Source of the DNA: Tranquillimonas alkanivorans
GTDB lineage: Bacteria > Pseudomonadota > Alphaproteobacteria > Rhodobacterales > Rhodobacteraceae
DNA: 61,126 nucleotides
Direction of reading: 5' to 3'
NCBI RefSeq assembly: GCF_900115595.1
Contig: NZ_FOXA01000016.1
Span: 1-61,126 of the forward strand
This document shows positions 14,623 to 23,653 of the stretch, in pieces. The position numbers and the translations under genes are program-made. The stretch's first letter is position 1; the number at the start of each line of letters is the position of its first letter. Under the pieces are notes generated by a model. The model saw nothing but the letters and a program-made list of their open reading frames with translations. It made no database searches and was not told where the DNA came from.

Positions 14623-17438
14623 CCGTCCAGCGCCCTCTCGCCACCCTTGGCGATCGCCTCGCGCAGCTTCTTCTCGAGCGCCTCGCGCTTCGGCGCGCTG
14701 TGGATTTTCAACCCGAACATGTCCTTGACGTAGAAGGTATCGACCACCTGCGCGCCGTAGGTCGCGATGACGGCGGAGGCGATCGAGACGTTGTTGTTGG
14801 CCAGCGTCCGCGTCAGGTCATACAGCAGACCCGGCCGGTCGCGGGTGTCGACCTCGATGATCGTGTAGATCTCGGAGCCCTCGTTGTCGAAGGCGATCGA
14901 GGTCGGCACGCGGAAGCCGCGCTCGCGTTTCTTGATCTTGTCCTTCGGCGCCAAGGCGTCTCGCGCCACGACTTCACCCCTGAGCGTGCGCTCGATCATC
15001 TGGCGCAGGCGCGGAAGGCGCGACTCCTCGTAGGGCGCGCCCTCGTGGTCCTGGACCCAGAACACGGCGGTCGCGTAGCCGTCCTTGGACGTATAGGTGC
15101 GCGCGTCCACCACGTTCGCCCCCACCAGCGCCAGGGCTCCGGCCAGCCGCGAGAAGATGCCGGGGTGATCCGACAGGGCGAAGCAGGCCCGGGTCGCGTC
15201 GCGTCCCTCGTCCGGCATCAGGTCGATGCGAATCTCGTCGGCGCTGATGTCGCGCAGCAGGTTGGCGAAGGTCACGTGCTCGGCAGTTCCCAGCCCCTGC
15301 CAATAGGGCGGGTAATGGCGGTTGGTCTCGTGCCGGAGGCTGGCGCGGTCCCAGCCCGCCAGCGAGTCGCGCAGCGCGCGCTTGGCCTCGGCCCCGCGGG
15401 TTTCGCGGTTGAGGTCCTCGAGCCCCGTCTCGAGCGCCGCCGCCGTCTCGTTATAGAGCGACCGGATCAGCTGCGCCTTCCAGTTGTTCCAGGTGCCCGG
15501 GCCGACGCCGCGGATGTCGCAGACGGTCAGCACGGTCAGCAGGTCGAGCCGCTTCTTGGTCTTCACCGCCTTGGCGAAATCTCGCACCGTGCGCGGGTCC
15601 GACAGGTCGCGCTTCTGCGCCATGTCGGACATCAGCAGGTGGTAGCGCACCAGCCACTCCACCGTGTCGCAGTCCGACGAACGCAAGCGCAGCCGCGGGC
15701 AGACCTTGCGGGCAATGCGGGCGCCGACGACCGAGTGATCCTCGTTCCGGCCCTTGCCGATGTCGTGCAGCAGAAGCGCAACGTAGAGCACCTTGCGGTT
15801 CACGCCCTCGGTCAGGATGCGGCTGGCGATCGGCAGTTCCTCGACCAGTTCGCCGCGCTCGATCTCGGCCAAGGTCGAGATGCACTGGATGGTGTGCTCG
15901 TCCACCGTGTAGTGGTGGTACATGTTGAACTGCATCATCGCCACGACCGGCTCGAACTCGGGCAGGAAGGCCGCGAGCACGCCGATCTCGTTCATCCGGC
16001 GCAGGGCGCGTTCGGGATTGCCGTGGCGCAGCATAAGGTCGAGGAAGATGCGCACCGCCTCGGGGTCGCGCCGCATGCCGTCGTCGATCACGTCGAGGTT
16101 CGCCGCGATCAGCCGCATCGCCTCGGGGTGGATGAAGTAGCCGGTGCGCAGCGCTTCCTCAAAGATGCGCAGCAGGTTCAGCTTGTCGTCCAGGAAGGCC
16201 TTCGGATCGGCCACGTTCAGGCGGTTCTGATCCACCTTGAAGCCCTTGCGCACGCGGCGGCGGCGCCGGAACAGGCGCTGCAGGCTGGGCGCCTGCTTCA
16301 CGTGGTCGGCCTCGAGCGCGGTCAGGAAGATGCGCGTCAGCTCGCCCACCCGCGTGGCGTGGCGGAAGTAGGTCTGCATGAAATGCTCGACCCCGCGCCG
16401 GCCGCCGCGGTCCTCGAAGCCCATGCGCTCGGCCACCTCGATCTGCATGTCGAAGGTCAGCTGGTCGACGGGTCGCCCGGCGGCGAGGTGCATGTGACAG
16501 CGCGTGGCCAGCAGGAAGCTTTCGGCCTTCACGAAGGCGTCGAACTCGTCGCGGGTGAACAGGCCGCGCTCCACCAGCTCGCCCACGTCCTGGACGCGGT
16601 TGATGTACTTGGCGATCCAGAACAGCGTCTGCAGGTCGCGCAGGCCGCCCTTGCCCTCCTTCACGTTGGGCTCGACGACATACCGCTGCCCGCCCTGCTT
16701 GCGGTGCCGCTCGGCCCGTTCGGCCAGCTTCGCCTCGATGAAGTCCTGCCCGGTGCCGCTGAACAGCTCGTTCCAAAGCCGCTCGCGCAGCTCGTCCTCG
16801 AGCGCGGGGTGTCCGGCCAGAAACCGGTGCTCCAGCAGCGCGGTGCGGATCGTGTAGTCCTCGCGCCCCATCCGAAGGCATTCCTTCACCGTACGGCTGG
16901 AATGGCCGACCTTCAGGTGCAGGTCCCAGAAGATGTACAGCATCGTCTCGATGACGCTCTCGGCCCAGGGCGTCAGCTTCCAGGGCGTGAGAAACAGCAG
17001 GTCGACGTCGGAGAACGGCGCCATCTCGCCCCGGCCGTAGCCGCCGACGGCGAAGACGGCGATCTGCTCGCCCTCGGTCGGGTTCGGGTTCGGGTGCAGG
17101 TGCGTCAGCGCGATGTCGAAGACGCAGGTGACGACACTGTCGGTAAGATAGCTGTAGGCCGAGACGGTGGGCCGGGCGTCGAACGGTCGCTCGGCGAACG
17201 CCGCGGCGATGCTCTCGCGTCCCGCGGCCAGGGCGGCCTTGAGGTGGCGCACGACTGCCGCCCGTTGCTCGGCCGCGCCCTCGGTCTCGGCGAGGTCGCG
17301 TTCGATGTCGCGGCGGACGGCGGTGCGGTCGAAGATCTCGCGGACCGGGCGGATCAGGTCGCCCGGCACGCGGTGGGTGTCGTCGGACGGGGCCGGTTCA
17401 GAAACCGGCGCCGCCGAAACTGCGTCGGGCGGGGTCAA
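14619..17438 (-). CDS. glnD: Bifunctional [protein-PII] uridylyltransferase/uridylyl-removing enzyme
   Basis: A 939-residue nitrogen sensor that uridylylates PII proteins at low glutamine and removes UMP at high glutamine. Domains in order: nucleotidyltransferase (GGYGRGEMAPFSDVDLLFL, two catalytic Asp in DVD), PII-uridylyltransferase helical domain, HD hydrolase (LLHDIGKGRNEDHSVVGA), and two C-terminal ACT domains (FSRLAGALALVGANVVDA; DRPGLLYDLTRTLANNNVSI) that bind glutamine. The start is a TTG at 17438 with AGGTGG upstream, lying 41 bases inside the end of the preceding lipoprotein gene. It overlaps murJ by 4 bases. Regulation beyond this co-transcription is not visible. Confidence 0.96.
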   Translation of the reverse strand: MTPPDAVSAAPVSEPAPSDDTHRVPGDLIRPVREIFDRTAVRRDIERDLAETEGAAEQRAAVVRHLKAALAAGRESIAAAFAERPFDARPTVSAYSYLTDSVVTCVFDIALTHLHPNPNPTEGEQIAVFAVGGYGRGEMAPFSDVDLLFLTPWKLTPWAESVIETMLYIFWDLHLKVGHSSRTVKECLRMGREDYTIRTALLEHRFLAGHPALEDELRERLWNELFSGTGQDFIEAKLAERAERHRKQGGQRYVVEPNVKEGKGGLRDLQTLFWIAKYINRVQDVGELVERGLFTRDEFDAFVKAESFLLATRCHMHLAAGRPVDQLTFDMQIEVAERMGFEDRGGRRGVEHFMQTYFRHATRVGELTRIFLTALEADHVKQAPSLQRLFRRRRRVRKGFKVDQNRLNVADPKAFLDDKLNLLRIFEEALRTGYFIHPEAMRLIAANLDVIDDGMRRDPEAVRIFLDLMLRHGNPERALRRMNEIGVLAAFLPEFEPVVAMMQFNMYHHYTVDEHTIQCISTLAEIERGELVEELPIASRILTEGVNRKVLYVALLLHDIGKGRNEDHSVVGARIARKVCPRLRLRSSDCDTVEWLVRYHLLMSDMAQKRDLSDPRTVRDFAKAVKTKKRLDLLTVLTVCDIRGVGPGTWNNWKAQLIRSLYNETAAALETGLEDLNRETRGAEAKRALRDSLAGWDRASLRHETNRHYPPYWQGLGTAEHVTFANLLRDISADEIRIDLMPDEGRDATRACFALSDHPGIFSRLAGALALVGANVVDARTYTSKDGYATAVFWVQDHEGAPYEESRLPRLRQMIERTLRGEVVARDALAPKDKIKKRERGFRVPTSIAFDNEGSEIYTIIEVDTRDRPGLLYDLTRTLANNNVSIASAVIATYGAQVVDTFYVKDMFGLKIHSAPKREALEKKLREAIAKGGERALDG

Positions 17439-18585
17439 TCACTACCACCTGGTTGTTCTGGACTTGAGCGACCGCCAGGCCGCGCTGGATGGTGCCGCCG
17501 GGCAGCAGCCGGAACACGCCGTTGGCGCCCGCGAAGCCCTGGCCCTGGGTCAGCGCGCTCGAGGTCAGCGCGCCCCGGTCGCCCCGGGCCGCCAGCGCGC
17601 CGATGGCGGCGATGCCGTCATAGGCGGGGGCCGACACGATCGGGTGCGGGTCCATGCCGTAGGCGGCGCGGTAGCGCGCGGCGAACCGGTCGCTCATCCC
17701 CTGGTCGGGCAGGGCGAACCACGCCCCCTGCAGGCCGCGCAGCGACAGGGCGCTGGTGGGGATGTCGAGCCGCTGAAGCCCGATATACTGCGTCACGTCC
17801 GGATCGAGCCCCGCCTCGGGCAGCAGGTCGGCCAGGAACGGCAGCGCACCCGAGGTGCCCGACGTCAGGAACACGGCGTCGGCGCCCGCGGCGTTCGCCT
17901 CGCGCGCCAGACGCGGCGCGGCCGAGGTCACGCCCTCCTGGCTCAGCTCGAAGCTGCCCACCCCGGCGAGCGAGGCCGGGCTGCGCGAGATGGCCGAGAG
18001 GATGGCGTCGCGCCCCTGCTGCTCGGCCAGGTCGGTGCCGTGGATGACGAAGATGTTCCGCTTGCCCTGGCTGACCGCGTACTCGACGAGCCGCTGCGCC
18101 GTGTTCTCGAACGTGTTGCCCAGGACGAAGACGTTTCCCCCGGCGATCGAGGTGTTGTTCGACAGCGACAGCAGGTTCACGTTCTGGCCGGCCACCGCGA
18201 CACCCGCGGCGTTCGCGGTCTGCGAATAGACGGGGCCGAGGATGATCTTGGCGCCGTCGGCCACGGCCTGCCGGGCTACCTCGGCGGCCTGCCCGGGCTG
18301 GCCCGCGGTGTCGTAGACGCGCAGGTCGACCTCGGCCCCCTGGAGATCGGCGATGGCAAGCCGCGCGGCGTTCTCGGCGCTTCGCGCCAGGATTGCGCCA
18401 CCCTCGGGATCGCTTGTCGGCACCAGCAGCGCCACCGGCACGGCCGCGCCCGGATCGATGCGCTGGCCGACATCGGCCCCAGGGGCGAGCGGGGCGACGG
18501 GCGCGCAGGCGGCCGCGGCGATGAGAAGAAGGCCGGCCATCAATCGGGCGATCGGCTTGCGGGCAGCGCGGACGTGGGCGTACAT
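17398..18585 (-). CDS. LpoA-like lipoprotein, penicillin-binding protein activator
   Basis: A 395-residue lipoprotein: hydrophobic signal MAGLLLIAAAAC with lipobox cysteine at 27, then a periplasmic-binding-protein fold (Peripla_BP_6) with VALLVPTSDPEGG, GAKIILGPVYSQTANAAG and LLSLSNNTSIAGGNVFVLG. This matches the C-terminal domain of LpoA, the outer-membrane activator of PBP1a. The long N-terminal TPR domain of E. coli LpoA is absent, as in other alphaproteobacterial members. Synteny agrees: it is divergent from rsmI followed by yraN, as in E. coli yraL-lpoA-yraN. Start 18585 has GAGGGA 8 bases upstream. A branched-chain amino acid binding role is the alternative, judged less likely. Confidence 0.8.
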   Translation of the reverse strand: MYAHVRAARKPIARLMAGLLLIAAAACAPVAPLAPGADVGQRIDPGAAVPVALLVPTSDPEGGAILARSAENAARLAIADLQGAEVDLRVYDTAGQPGQAAEVARQAVADGAKIILGPVYSQTANAAGVAVAGQNVNLLSLSNNTSIAGGNVFVLGNTFENTAQRLVEYAVSQGKRNIFVIHGTDLAEQQGRDAILSAISRSPASLAGVGSFELSQEGVTSAAPRLAREANAAGADAVFLTSGTSGALPFLADLLPEAGLDPDVTQYIGLQRLDIPTSALSLRGLQGAWFALPDQGMSDRFAARYRAAYGMDPHPIVSAPAYDGIAAIGALAARGDRGALTSSALTQGQGFAGANGVFRLLPGGTIQRGLAVAQVQNNQVVVIDPARRSFGGAGF

Positions 18586-18666
18586 CGTGGGGATCCCTCG
18601 TGGTGTCGCTCGGACAAGGCATCGAGACCCTATGCGCAAGACGACAGAGTGTAAATCGCGGGCGGC

Positions 18667-19533
18667 ATGGCGATGAGCGGCATCGCGCGGACCGTCCCGC
18701 TGGAGCCGGGGCTCTACCTCCTCGCCACGCCCATCGGGACCGCACGCGACATCACGCTGCGGGCGCTCGACACGCTGGCCTCGGCCGACGTCATCGCGGC
18801 CGAGGACACCCGCACGGCGCGCAAGCTGATGGAAATCCACGGCATCCATCTCGGCGACCGGCCGCTGATCGCGTACCACGACCACAACGGCCCGCAGGTG
18901 CGCCCCCGCCTCCTGCGGATGATCGAGGAAGGCCGCTCGGTCGCCTACGCCTCCGAGGCCGGCACGCCGCTGGTCGCCGATCCCGGCTTCGTCCTGGCGC
19001 GCGAGGCGATCGCGCGCGGGCTGCCGGTCACCGGCGCACCGGGCCCCTCGGCGGTGCTGGCCGCGCTGACGGTGGCGGGGCTTCCGAGCGACCGATTCCT
19101 CTTCGCGGGTTTCCTGCCGCCGGCCGGCGCGGCGCGGCGGCGGGCGCTGGCAGAGGTGGCGCAGGTGCCGGCGACGCTGATCTTTTTCGAGTCGCCCAGG
19201 CGGCTTTCAGGAAGTCTTAGGGACTTTGTGGAAGTGTTGGGAGCGGACCGGGGGGCGGCGGTGTGCCGGGAGCTGACCAAGCGCTTCGAAGAGGCGCGCA
19301 GGGGCACGCTCGCGGAGCTTGCTGACGCCTACGCCGGGACGCCGCCGAAAGGCGAGATCGTGATCGTGGTGGATCGCGACCGCGCCGGCGCTTCGGCGGA
19401 AGACATGGAAATGGCGCTGGAGGCGGCGATGGAGACGATGAGCGTGAAGGATGCGGCGGCGCACGTGGCGAAGGCGCTGGGACTGCCGAAGCGTGACGTG
19501 TACCAGGCAGCGCTGGCGCGGGGCCGGAAATGA
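18667..19533 (+). CDS. rsmI: 16S rRNA (cytidine-1402-2'-O)-methyltransferase RsmI
   Basis: A 288-residue SAM-dependent methyltransferase of the tetrapyrrole-methylase fold that 2'-O-methylates C1402 in the decoding centre of 16S rRNA. It begins with the typical LEPGLYLLATPIGTARDITLRAL, has DVIAAEDTRTARKLM, the glycine-rich SEAGTPLVADPGF, and PGPSAVLAALTVAGLPSDRF. LTKRFEEARRGTLAEL and the C-terminal SVKDAAAHVAKALGLPKRDVY complete the family pattern. The ribosome binding site is weak; an ATG two codons later (18673) is possible. It overlaps yraN by 4 bases (ATGA). Confidence 0.95.
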   Translation: MAMSGIARTVPLEPGLYLLATPIGTARDITLRALDTLASADVIAAEDTRTARKLMEIHGIHLGDRPLIAYHDHNGPQVRPRLLRMIEEGRSVAYASEAGTPLVADPGFVLAREAIARGLPVTGAPGPSAVLAALTVAGLPSDRFLFAGFLPPAGAARRRALAEVAQVPATLIFFESPRRLSGSLRDFVEVLGADRGAAVCRELTKRFEEARRGTLAELADAYAGTPPKGEIVIVVDRDRAGASAEDMEMALEAAMETMSVKDAAAHVAKALGLPKRDVYQAALARGRK

Positions 19534-19880
19534 GCGGGGGCACGTCCTACTGGGCCGGTGCGGCCGCCGAGGAACGGGTGGCCGAGCATTACGCCCGCTG
19601 CGGTGCCGCCATCGCCGAACGCCGCTGGCGCGGGCGCGGCGGCGAGATCGATGTCATCGCGCGGGACGGCGACCGCCTGATCTTCGTCGAGGTGAAGGCG
19701 TCGCGCACCCACGCACGCGCCGCCGAGCGTGTTTCGCCGCGACAGATCGCGCGGCTGCACGCGGCGGCGGGTGAGTTCATGGCGGGCGAGCCCCGCGGTG
19801 CTGACACCGAGGCGCGGTTCGACGTGGCACTGGTTGACGGGACGGGGCGCGTCGAGGTCCGGGAGAACGTCTTCCTCTGA
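19530..19880 (+). CDS. yraN: UPF0102 (YraN) family nuclease-fold protein
   Basis: A 116-residue protein of the restriction-endonuclease-like fold. The core motif [24 protein letters not shown] contains the PD-(D/E)xK-type residues (Glu, Asp, and Glu-x-Lys as EVK), followed by [13 protein letters not shown] and ARFDVALVD. Function of YraN is not firmly established; a Holliday-junction-resolvase-like role has been proposed from fold. Starts at the ATGA overlap with rsmI, as in many proteobacteria, so co-expression is expected. Confidence 0.92.
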   Translation: MSGGTSYWAGAAAEERVAEHYARCGAAIAERRWRGRGGEIDVIARDGDRLIFVEVKASRTHARAAERVSPRQIARLHAAAGEFMAGEPRGADTEARFDVALVDGTGRVEVRENVFL

Positions 19881-19944
19881 GCCGCCCATTGTCAGCACGT
19901 GCGGGCTGCGCCATGTAAGGGCGATTCCAGATTTCGGAGAGCCC

Positions 19945-20901
19945 ATGTCGCTTACCGTCGCCTTCCAGATGGACCCGATCGAGAGCGTCGACATCGACGC
20001 CGACAGCACCTTCCGCCTAGCGGAGGCGGCGCAGGCGCGGGGGCACCGCCTGTTCGTCTACACACCGGACCGGCTGTGCTGGAGCGACGGCCGCCTGACG
20101 GCGCGGGGCTGGCCGGTGGAGGTTCGCCGCGTGCGCGGCGATCACGTGACGAAGGGCGACGAGGTTGAGCTCGACCTCGCCACCATGGACGTCATCTGGC
20201 TTCGGCAGGACCCGCCGTTCGACATGGGATACATAACGACGACCCACCTGCTTGAGGCGATCCACCCCTCGACGCTCGTGGTCAACGATCCCTTCTGGGT
20301 GCGCAATTCGCCGGAAAAGCTGCTGGTGCTCCAGTTCCCCGAACTGATTCCACCGACGATGATCGCGCGCGACCTCGCCGACCTGCGGGCGTTCAAGAAG
20401 GCGCACGGAGACATGATCCTCAAGCCGCTATACGGCAACGGCGGGGCAGGCGTGTTCCGGCTGGGGCACGAGGACCGAAATCTCGCCAGCCTGCACGAGC
20501 TGTTCACCGGCTTCAGCCGGGAGCCTCTCATTGCGCAGAAATTCCTGCCGGCGGTGGAGAAGGGCGACAAGCGCGTGATCCTGGTGGACGGTGAGCCGGT
20601 CGGCGCGATCAACCGCATCCCGGCCGAGGGCGAGACCCGGTCGAACATGCATGTCGGCGGGCGCGCCGTGAAGGCCGAACTGACGGACCGCGACCGCGAG
20701 ATCTGCGCCGCCATCGGGCCGGTCCTTCGTGAGAAGGGCCAGGTCTTCGTCGGCATCGATGTGATCGGGGACCGGCTGACCGAAATCAACGTTACCTCGC
20801 CCACCGGCATCCAGGAGCTCGAGCGCTTCGACGACACCGACATCGCCGGGCGCATCTGGGACGCGATTGAGACGCGGCGCGCTCAGGACGGGAAGCGGTA
20901 G
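19945..20901 (+). CDS. gshB: Glutathione synthetase
   Basis: A 318-residue ATP-grasp enzyme that joins gamma-glutamylcysteine and glycine, the second step of glutathione synthesis. It starts [22 protein letters not shown], as prokaryotic GshB proteins do, has [23 protein letters not shown], the ATP-grasp Lys in [17 protein letters not shown], and the metal-binding [20 protein letters not shown] near the C-terminus. Length is as expected. GGAGAGCCC precedes the ATG at 19945. Its last 19 bases overlap the end of comM on the other strand. Confidence 0.96.
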   Translation: MSLTVAFQMDPIESVDIDADSTFRLAEAAQARGHRLFVYTPDRLCWSDGRLTARGWPVEVRRVRGDHVTKGDEVELDLATMDVIWLRQDPPFDMGYITTTHLLEAIHPSTLVVNDPFWVRNSPEKLLVLQFPELIPPTMIARDLADLRAFKKAHGDMILKPLYGNGGAGVFRLGHEDRNLASLHELFTGFSREPLIAQKFLPAVEKGDKRVILVDGEPVGAINRIPAEGETRSNMHVGGRAVKAELTDRDREICAAIGPVLREKGQVFVGIDVIGDRLTEINVTSPTGIQELERFDDTDIAGRIWDAIETRRAQDGKR

Positions 20902-22385
20902 CTCAGCGCCTCGGCCACGTGTGGGCTGCGAACTTCGCCCTCCGCCTCCAGGTCGGCGATGGTGCGTGCGACGCGTAGCACCCTGTGATAGCCGCGGGCG
21001 GTCAGGCCGAACCGCTCTGCCGCCCGCGTCAAAAGCACTTTTCCTTCCGCGTCGGCCGACGCTATGTCTTCCAGGACAGCCCCGGCCGCATCCGCGTTGA
21101 CGCGCGTGTCGGCATGGGTTGCGTATCGCTCTGCTTGCACGTCGCGCGCCGCCGCGACCCGGGACGCCACCTCCGCCGAACCATCGCCCGAGCGCGGCAG
21201 GTCGAGGTCCGTGAAGGCCACGGGCGGGACGTCCACCCGCAGGTCGAACCGGTCCATCAGCGGCCCGGAGATCCGGCCCATGTAATCGTCGCCGCAGGCT
21301 GGAACCCGGGCGCAGGCGCGCGCCGGGTCCGTCATGTAGCCGCATCTGCAAGGATTGGCCGCGGCCACCAGCATGAACCGGCACGGGTAGCGGACATGGG
21401 CGTTGGCCCGGCCGATGACGACGTCGCCCGTCTCGATCGGCTGGCGCAGGGTTTCCAGCACCTGTCGCGGGAATTCCGGAAATTCATCCATGAACAGCAC
21501 GCCGTTATGGGCGAGACTGATCTCGCCCGGCTTCGCGCCCTTTCCGCCGCCGACGATGGCAGGCATCGAGGCGGTGTGGTGCGGCTCGCGGAACGGGCGC
21601 TGGCGCGAGATGCCGCCTTCGTCCAGCAGGCCGGCAAGGGAGTGAATCATCGACGTCTCCAGCGCCTCGGCCGCCGAGAGGGGCGGCAGAATCCCGGGCA
21701 GGCGCTGGGCCAGCATCGACTTGCCCGATCCGGGCGTGCCGACCATCAGCAGGTGATGCCGCCCCGCCGCCGCTATTTCGAGCGCGCGCTTGGCGCGTTC
21801 CTGCCCGCGCACCTCGCGCAGGTCGCGGCGGCGCACCTCGTCCACAACTTCGCCCGGATCGGCGGGCGCGAGCGGCGACTGGCCGGTATAGTGCTGCACG
21901 GCGGCGGCGAGCGAGGGCGGTGCGATCACCTCGGCCGCGCCGACCCAGGCGGCCTCGGCCCCGCAGGCGCGGGGGCAGAGCAGCGTTCGTTCCTCCTCGG
22001 CCGCGGCCATGGCGGCGGGAAGCGCCCCGATGACCTGGACCAGCGAGCCATCCAGCGACAATTCCCCGAGGGCGAGGGTCGCCTCCACGGCATCGGTCGG
22101 GATGACGTCTATGGCGGCGAGCAGTGCGAGCGCGATGGGCAGGTCGAAATGCGAGCCCTCTTTCGGCAGGTCGGCGGGCGACAGGTTCACCGTGATCCGC
22201 TTGGACGGCAACGCGATGGACATGGCGCTGAACGCGGCGCGCACGCGCTCTTTCGCCTCGGACACCGCCTTGTCCGGCAGGCCGACGATGCTGAAGGCGG
22301 GAAGCCCCGCCGCCACGGCGCACTGCACCTCGACGATCCGCGCCTCGATCCCTTCAAAGGCTACCGTATAGGCGCGTGCGACCAA
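20883..22385 (-). CDS. comM: YifB/ComM family AAA+ ATPase (Mg-chelatase-like)
   Basis: A 500-residue protein with an N-terminal ChlI domain (Lon-protease-like fold; [24 protein letters not shown]) followed by an AAA+ module with Walker [22 protein letters not shown] and Walker [17 protein letters not shown], plus a C-terminal Mg-chelatase subunit domain ([18 protein letters not shown]). ComM homologues act as branch-migration helicases during natural transformation. The start is a TTG at 22385 with GGCGGAGAG about 5 bases upstream. CxxC-like cysteines (NPCRCGY...[12 protein letters not shown]) match the family. It converges on gshB with a 19-base overlap. Confidence 0.93.
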   Translation of the reverse strand: MVARAYTVAFEGIEARIVEVQCAVAAGLPAFSIVGLPDKAVSEAKERVRAAFSAMSIALPSKRITVNLSPADLPKEGSHFDLPIALALLAAIDVIPTDAVEATLALGELSLDGSLVQVIGALPAAMAAAEEERTLLCPRACGAEAAWVGAAEVIAPPSLAAAVQHYTGQSPLAPADPGEVVDEVRRRDLREVRGQERAKRALEIAAAGRHHLLMVGTPGSGKSMLAQRLPGILPPLSAAEALETSMIHSLAGLLDEGGISRQRPFREPHHTASMPAIVGGGKGAKPGEISLAHNGVLFMDEFPEFPRQVLETLRQPIETGDVVIGRANAHVRYPCRFMLVAAANPCRCGYMTDPARACARVPACGDDYMGRISGPLMDRFDLRVDVPPVAFTDLDLPRSGDGSAEVASRVAAARDVQAERYATHADTRVNADAAGAVLEDIASADAEGKVLLTRAAERFGLTARGYHRVLRVARTIADLEAEGEVRSPHVAEALSYRFPS

Positions 22386-22448
22386 ACATGCTCTCCGCCC
22401 GAGTTCGAGATCTTGCTACAGGCACAGCCTTTCGAAACCGTTAATCCG

Positions 22449-23021
22449 TCAGGGCCGGTGGTTCACCTCCTCCAGTCGCCACGTCCCGTCGAAGGTCAGG
22501 CGCGTTACCGACAGGGTGTCGATGGGCTGGGCGAAAGCCTCGCGCGCCGGAATGCCGAGAGCGCGCTGAACCTGGCTCAGGATCGCCCCGAAATGGGCGA
22601 CGACGATCAGGTCGCCGCCCGGGACCGCGAGCCGGTCGGCCGCGGCCGACACGCGAGCCGAGAGTGCGTTCCAGCTTTCGCCGTCCGGGGGGCGCACGTC
22701 GCCGGGGGCGTCCCAGAAGGCTCGGATATGCTCGGGCGCTTCGGCCTCGATCTCGTCGTGGCGGCGCATCTCCCAGGTGCCGAAATGGATCTCGCGCAGG
22801 CCCGGGTCGTGCGGCAGGCGGCGGCGCGGCCCGCAGATTGCGTCGGCGGTCGTGACGGCGCGTGCGAGGTCGGAGGAGACGACGGCCGCGTCCGGCGGCA
22901 GGTGCGCGGCCAACCGGTCGAGCGCCGGAGTGTCGGAGAGGTCGGCCGGAAGGTCAGTCCAGCCGACCATGCCTTTGGCGTGCGTAGGACCGTGGCGCAC
23001 CCACCAGAGGGTCGCGATCAT
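22449..23021 (-). CDS. Histidine phosphatase family protein, candidate alpha-ribazole phosphatase
   Basis: A 190-residue phosphoglycerate-mutase-like phosphatase. The N-terminal WWVRHGPTHAKGMVGW contains the catalytic RHG with the phospho-accepting His; SSDLARAVTTA, EIHFGTWEMR and VVAHFGAILSQVQRAL supply the remaining family motifs including the second catalytic His. Its ATG overlaps the stop of cobU (ATGA). Because CobU acts in nucleotide-loop assembly of cobalamin, an alpha-ribazole-5'-phosphate phosphatase (CobC) role is the most likely one, but the phosphatase family is broad and this remains inference. Confidence 0.75.
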   Translation of the reverse strand: MIATLWWVRHGPTHAKGMVGWTDLPADLSDTPALDRLAAHLPPDAAVVSSDLARAVTTADAICGPRRRLPHDPGLREIHFGTWEMRRHDEIEAEAPEHIRAFWDAPGDVRPPDGESWNALSARVSAAADRLAVPGGDLIVVAHFGAILSQVQRALGIPAREAFAQPIDTLSVTRLTFDGTWRLEEVNHRP

Positions 23022-23551
23022 GCCGGCACCGGGGGCAGCGGACCCTTCAGCGCCAGCGGCAGGCCGGCCATCACGGTCACCACGCTGTCGGCGCGTCCGG
23101 CCACCAGACGGTTGAGCCGGCCCTGCGCCGTGCGGAAGCGGCGGGCGAGCGCGTTGTCGGGCACGACGCCCGCGCCGACCTCGTTCGAGACGACGACCAA
23201 GGGACAGCGGACGCTGTCGATCGCAGCCAGAAGGCGCTGCGTCTCGGCCTCGATGTCGCTGTTCGTCAGCAAGTGGTTGCTCAGCCACAGCGTCAGGCAG
23301 TCGAGCAGGGCGATTTCGTCCGCCGCCAGCGCCTCGAGCGGGGTGACCAGGTCGAGCGGTGCCTCGACCGTGCGCCAGTGCGGGCCGCGGGCCGTGCGGT
23401 GCGCCGCGATCTTCGCCTCCATCTCGTCGTCAAAGGCCTGCGCGGTGGCCAAGTAGACCCGTTTTCCGTCCGCCAGGCCGACACACTTCTCGGCGAAATC
23501 GGACTTTCCGGAGGAGGCACCGCCTAGGACAAAAGTAACCTTTGGCAACAT
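23018..23551 (-). CDS. cobU: Bifunctional adenosylcobinamide kinase/adenosylcobinamide-phosphate guanylyltransferase
   Basis: A 177-residue enzyme of the lower-ligand branch of cobalamin synthesis: it phosphorylates adenosylcobinamide and then transfers GMP. The P-loop is TFVLGGASSGKSDFAE; YLATAQAFDDEMEAKIAAHRT contains the His that takes the GMP in characterised CobU; LLDCLTLWLSNHL and VVSNEVGAGVVPDN follow. In aerobic-pathway nomenclature this is CobP. The ATG at 23551 is preferred over the longer frame because the P-loop strand normally starts right after the N-terminus. It overlaps the phosphatase gene by 4 bases and is divergent from rpoH2 (102 bases). No cobalamin riboswitch fits in that gap. 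Confidence 0.95.
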   Translation of the reverse strand: MLPKVTFVLGGASSGKSDFAEKCVGLADGKRVYLATAQAFDDEMEAKIAAHRTARGPHWRTVEAPLDLVTPLEALAADEIALLDCLTLWLSNHLLTNSDIEAETQRLLAAIDSVRCPLVVVSNEVGAGVVPDNALARRFRTAQGRLNRLVAGRADSVVTVMAGLPLALKGPLPPVPA

Positions 23552-23567
23552 ACGCTCGAACTTTCTT

Positions 23568-23596
23568 TGATCCGGTGGCGTTTGCACCGCGTAGAC
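23568..23596 (+). promoter_or_regulatory. Candidate RpoE-type ECF promoter of rpoH2
   Basis: TGATCC at 23568-23573 and TAGAC at 23592-23596 are 18 bases apart and lie about 60 bases before the rpoH2 ATG. TGATCC is the -35 element I know for the singlet-oxygen sigma factor RpoE of Rhodobacter sphaeroides, whose -10 is close to TAAGA, and rpoHII is a known member of that regulon. The -10 match is imperfect. Confidence 0.5.
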
Positions 23597-23653
23597 GTGG
23601 CGAAACATTCACGAAGGCCTGCCGCGGTAGGCAACAGCCTTGGGGGTTGTCAT

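Noticed and set aside
13001-14644. 547-codon minus-strand frame over murJ
   Set aside because: Same strand as murJ but another frame; Arg/Gly/Ala-rich composition, while the murJ frame has all family signatures.
14700-18047. 1115-codon open frame on the plus strand
   Set aside because: Antisense to glnD and the LpoA-like gene; same GC artefact, no motif.
23552-23653. Cobalamin riboswitch between cobU and rpoH2
   Set aside because: The gap is only about 100 bases and shows no B12-box-like sequence; a cobalamin riboswitch needs about 200 bases.
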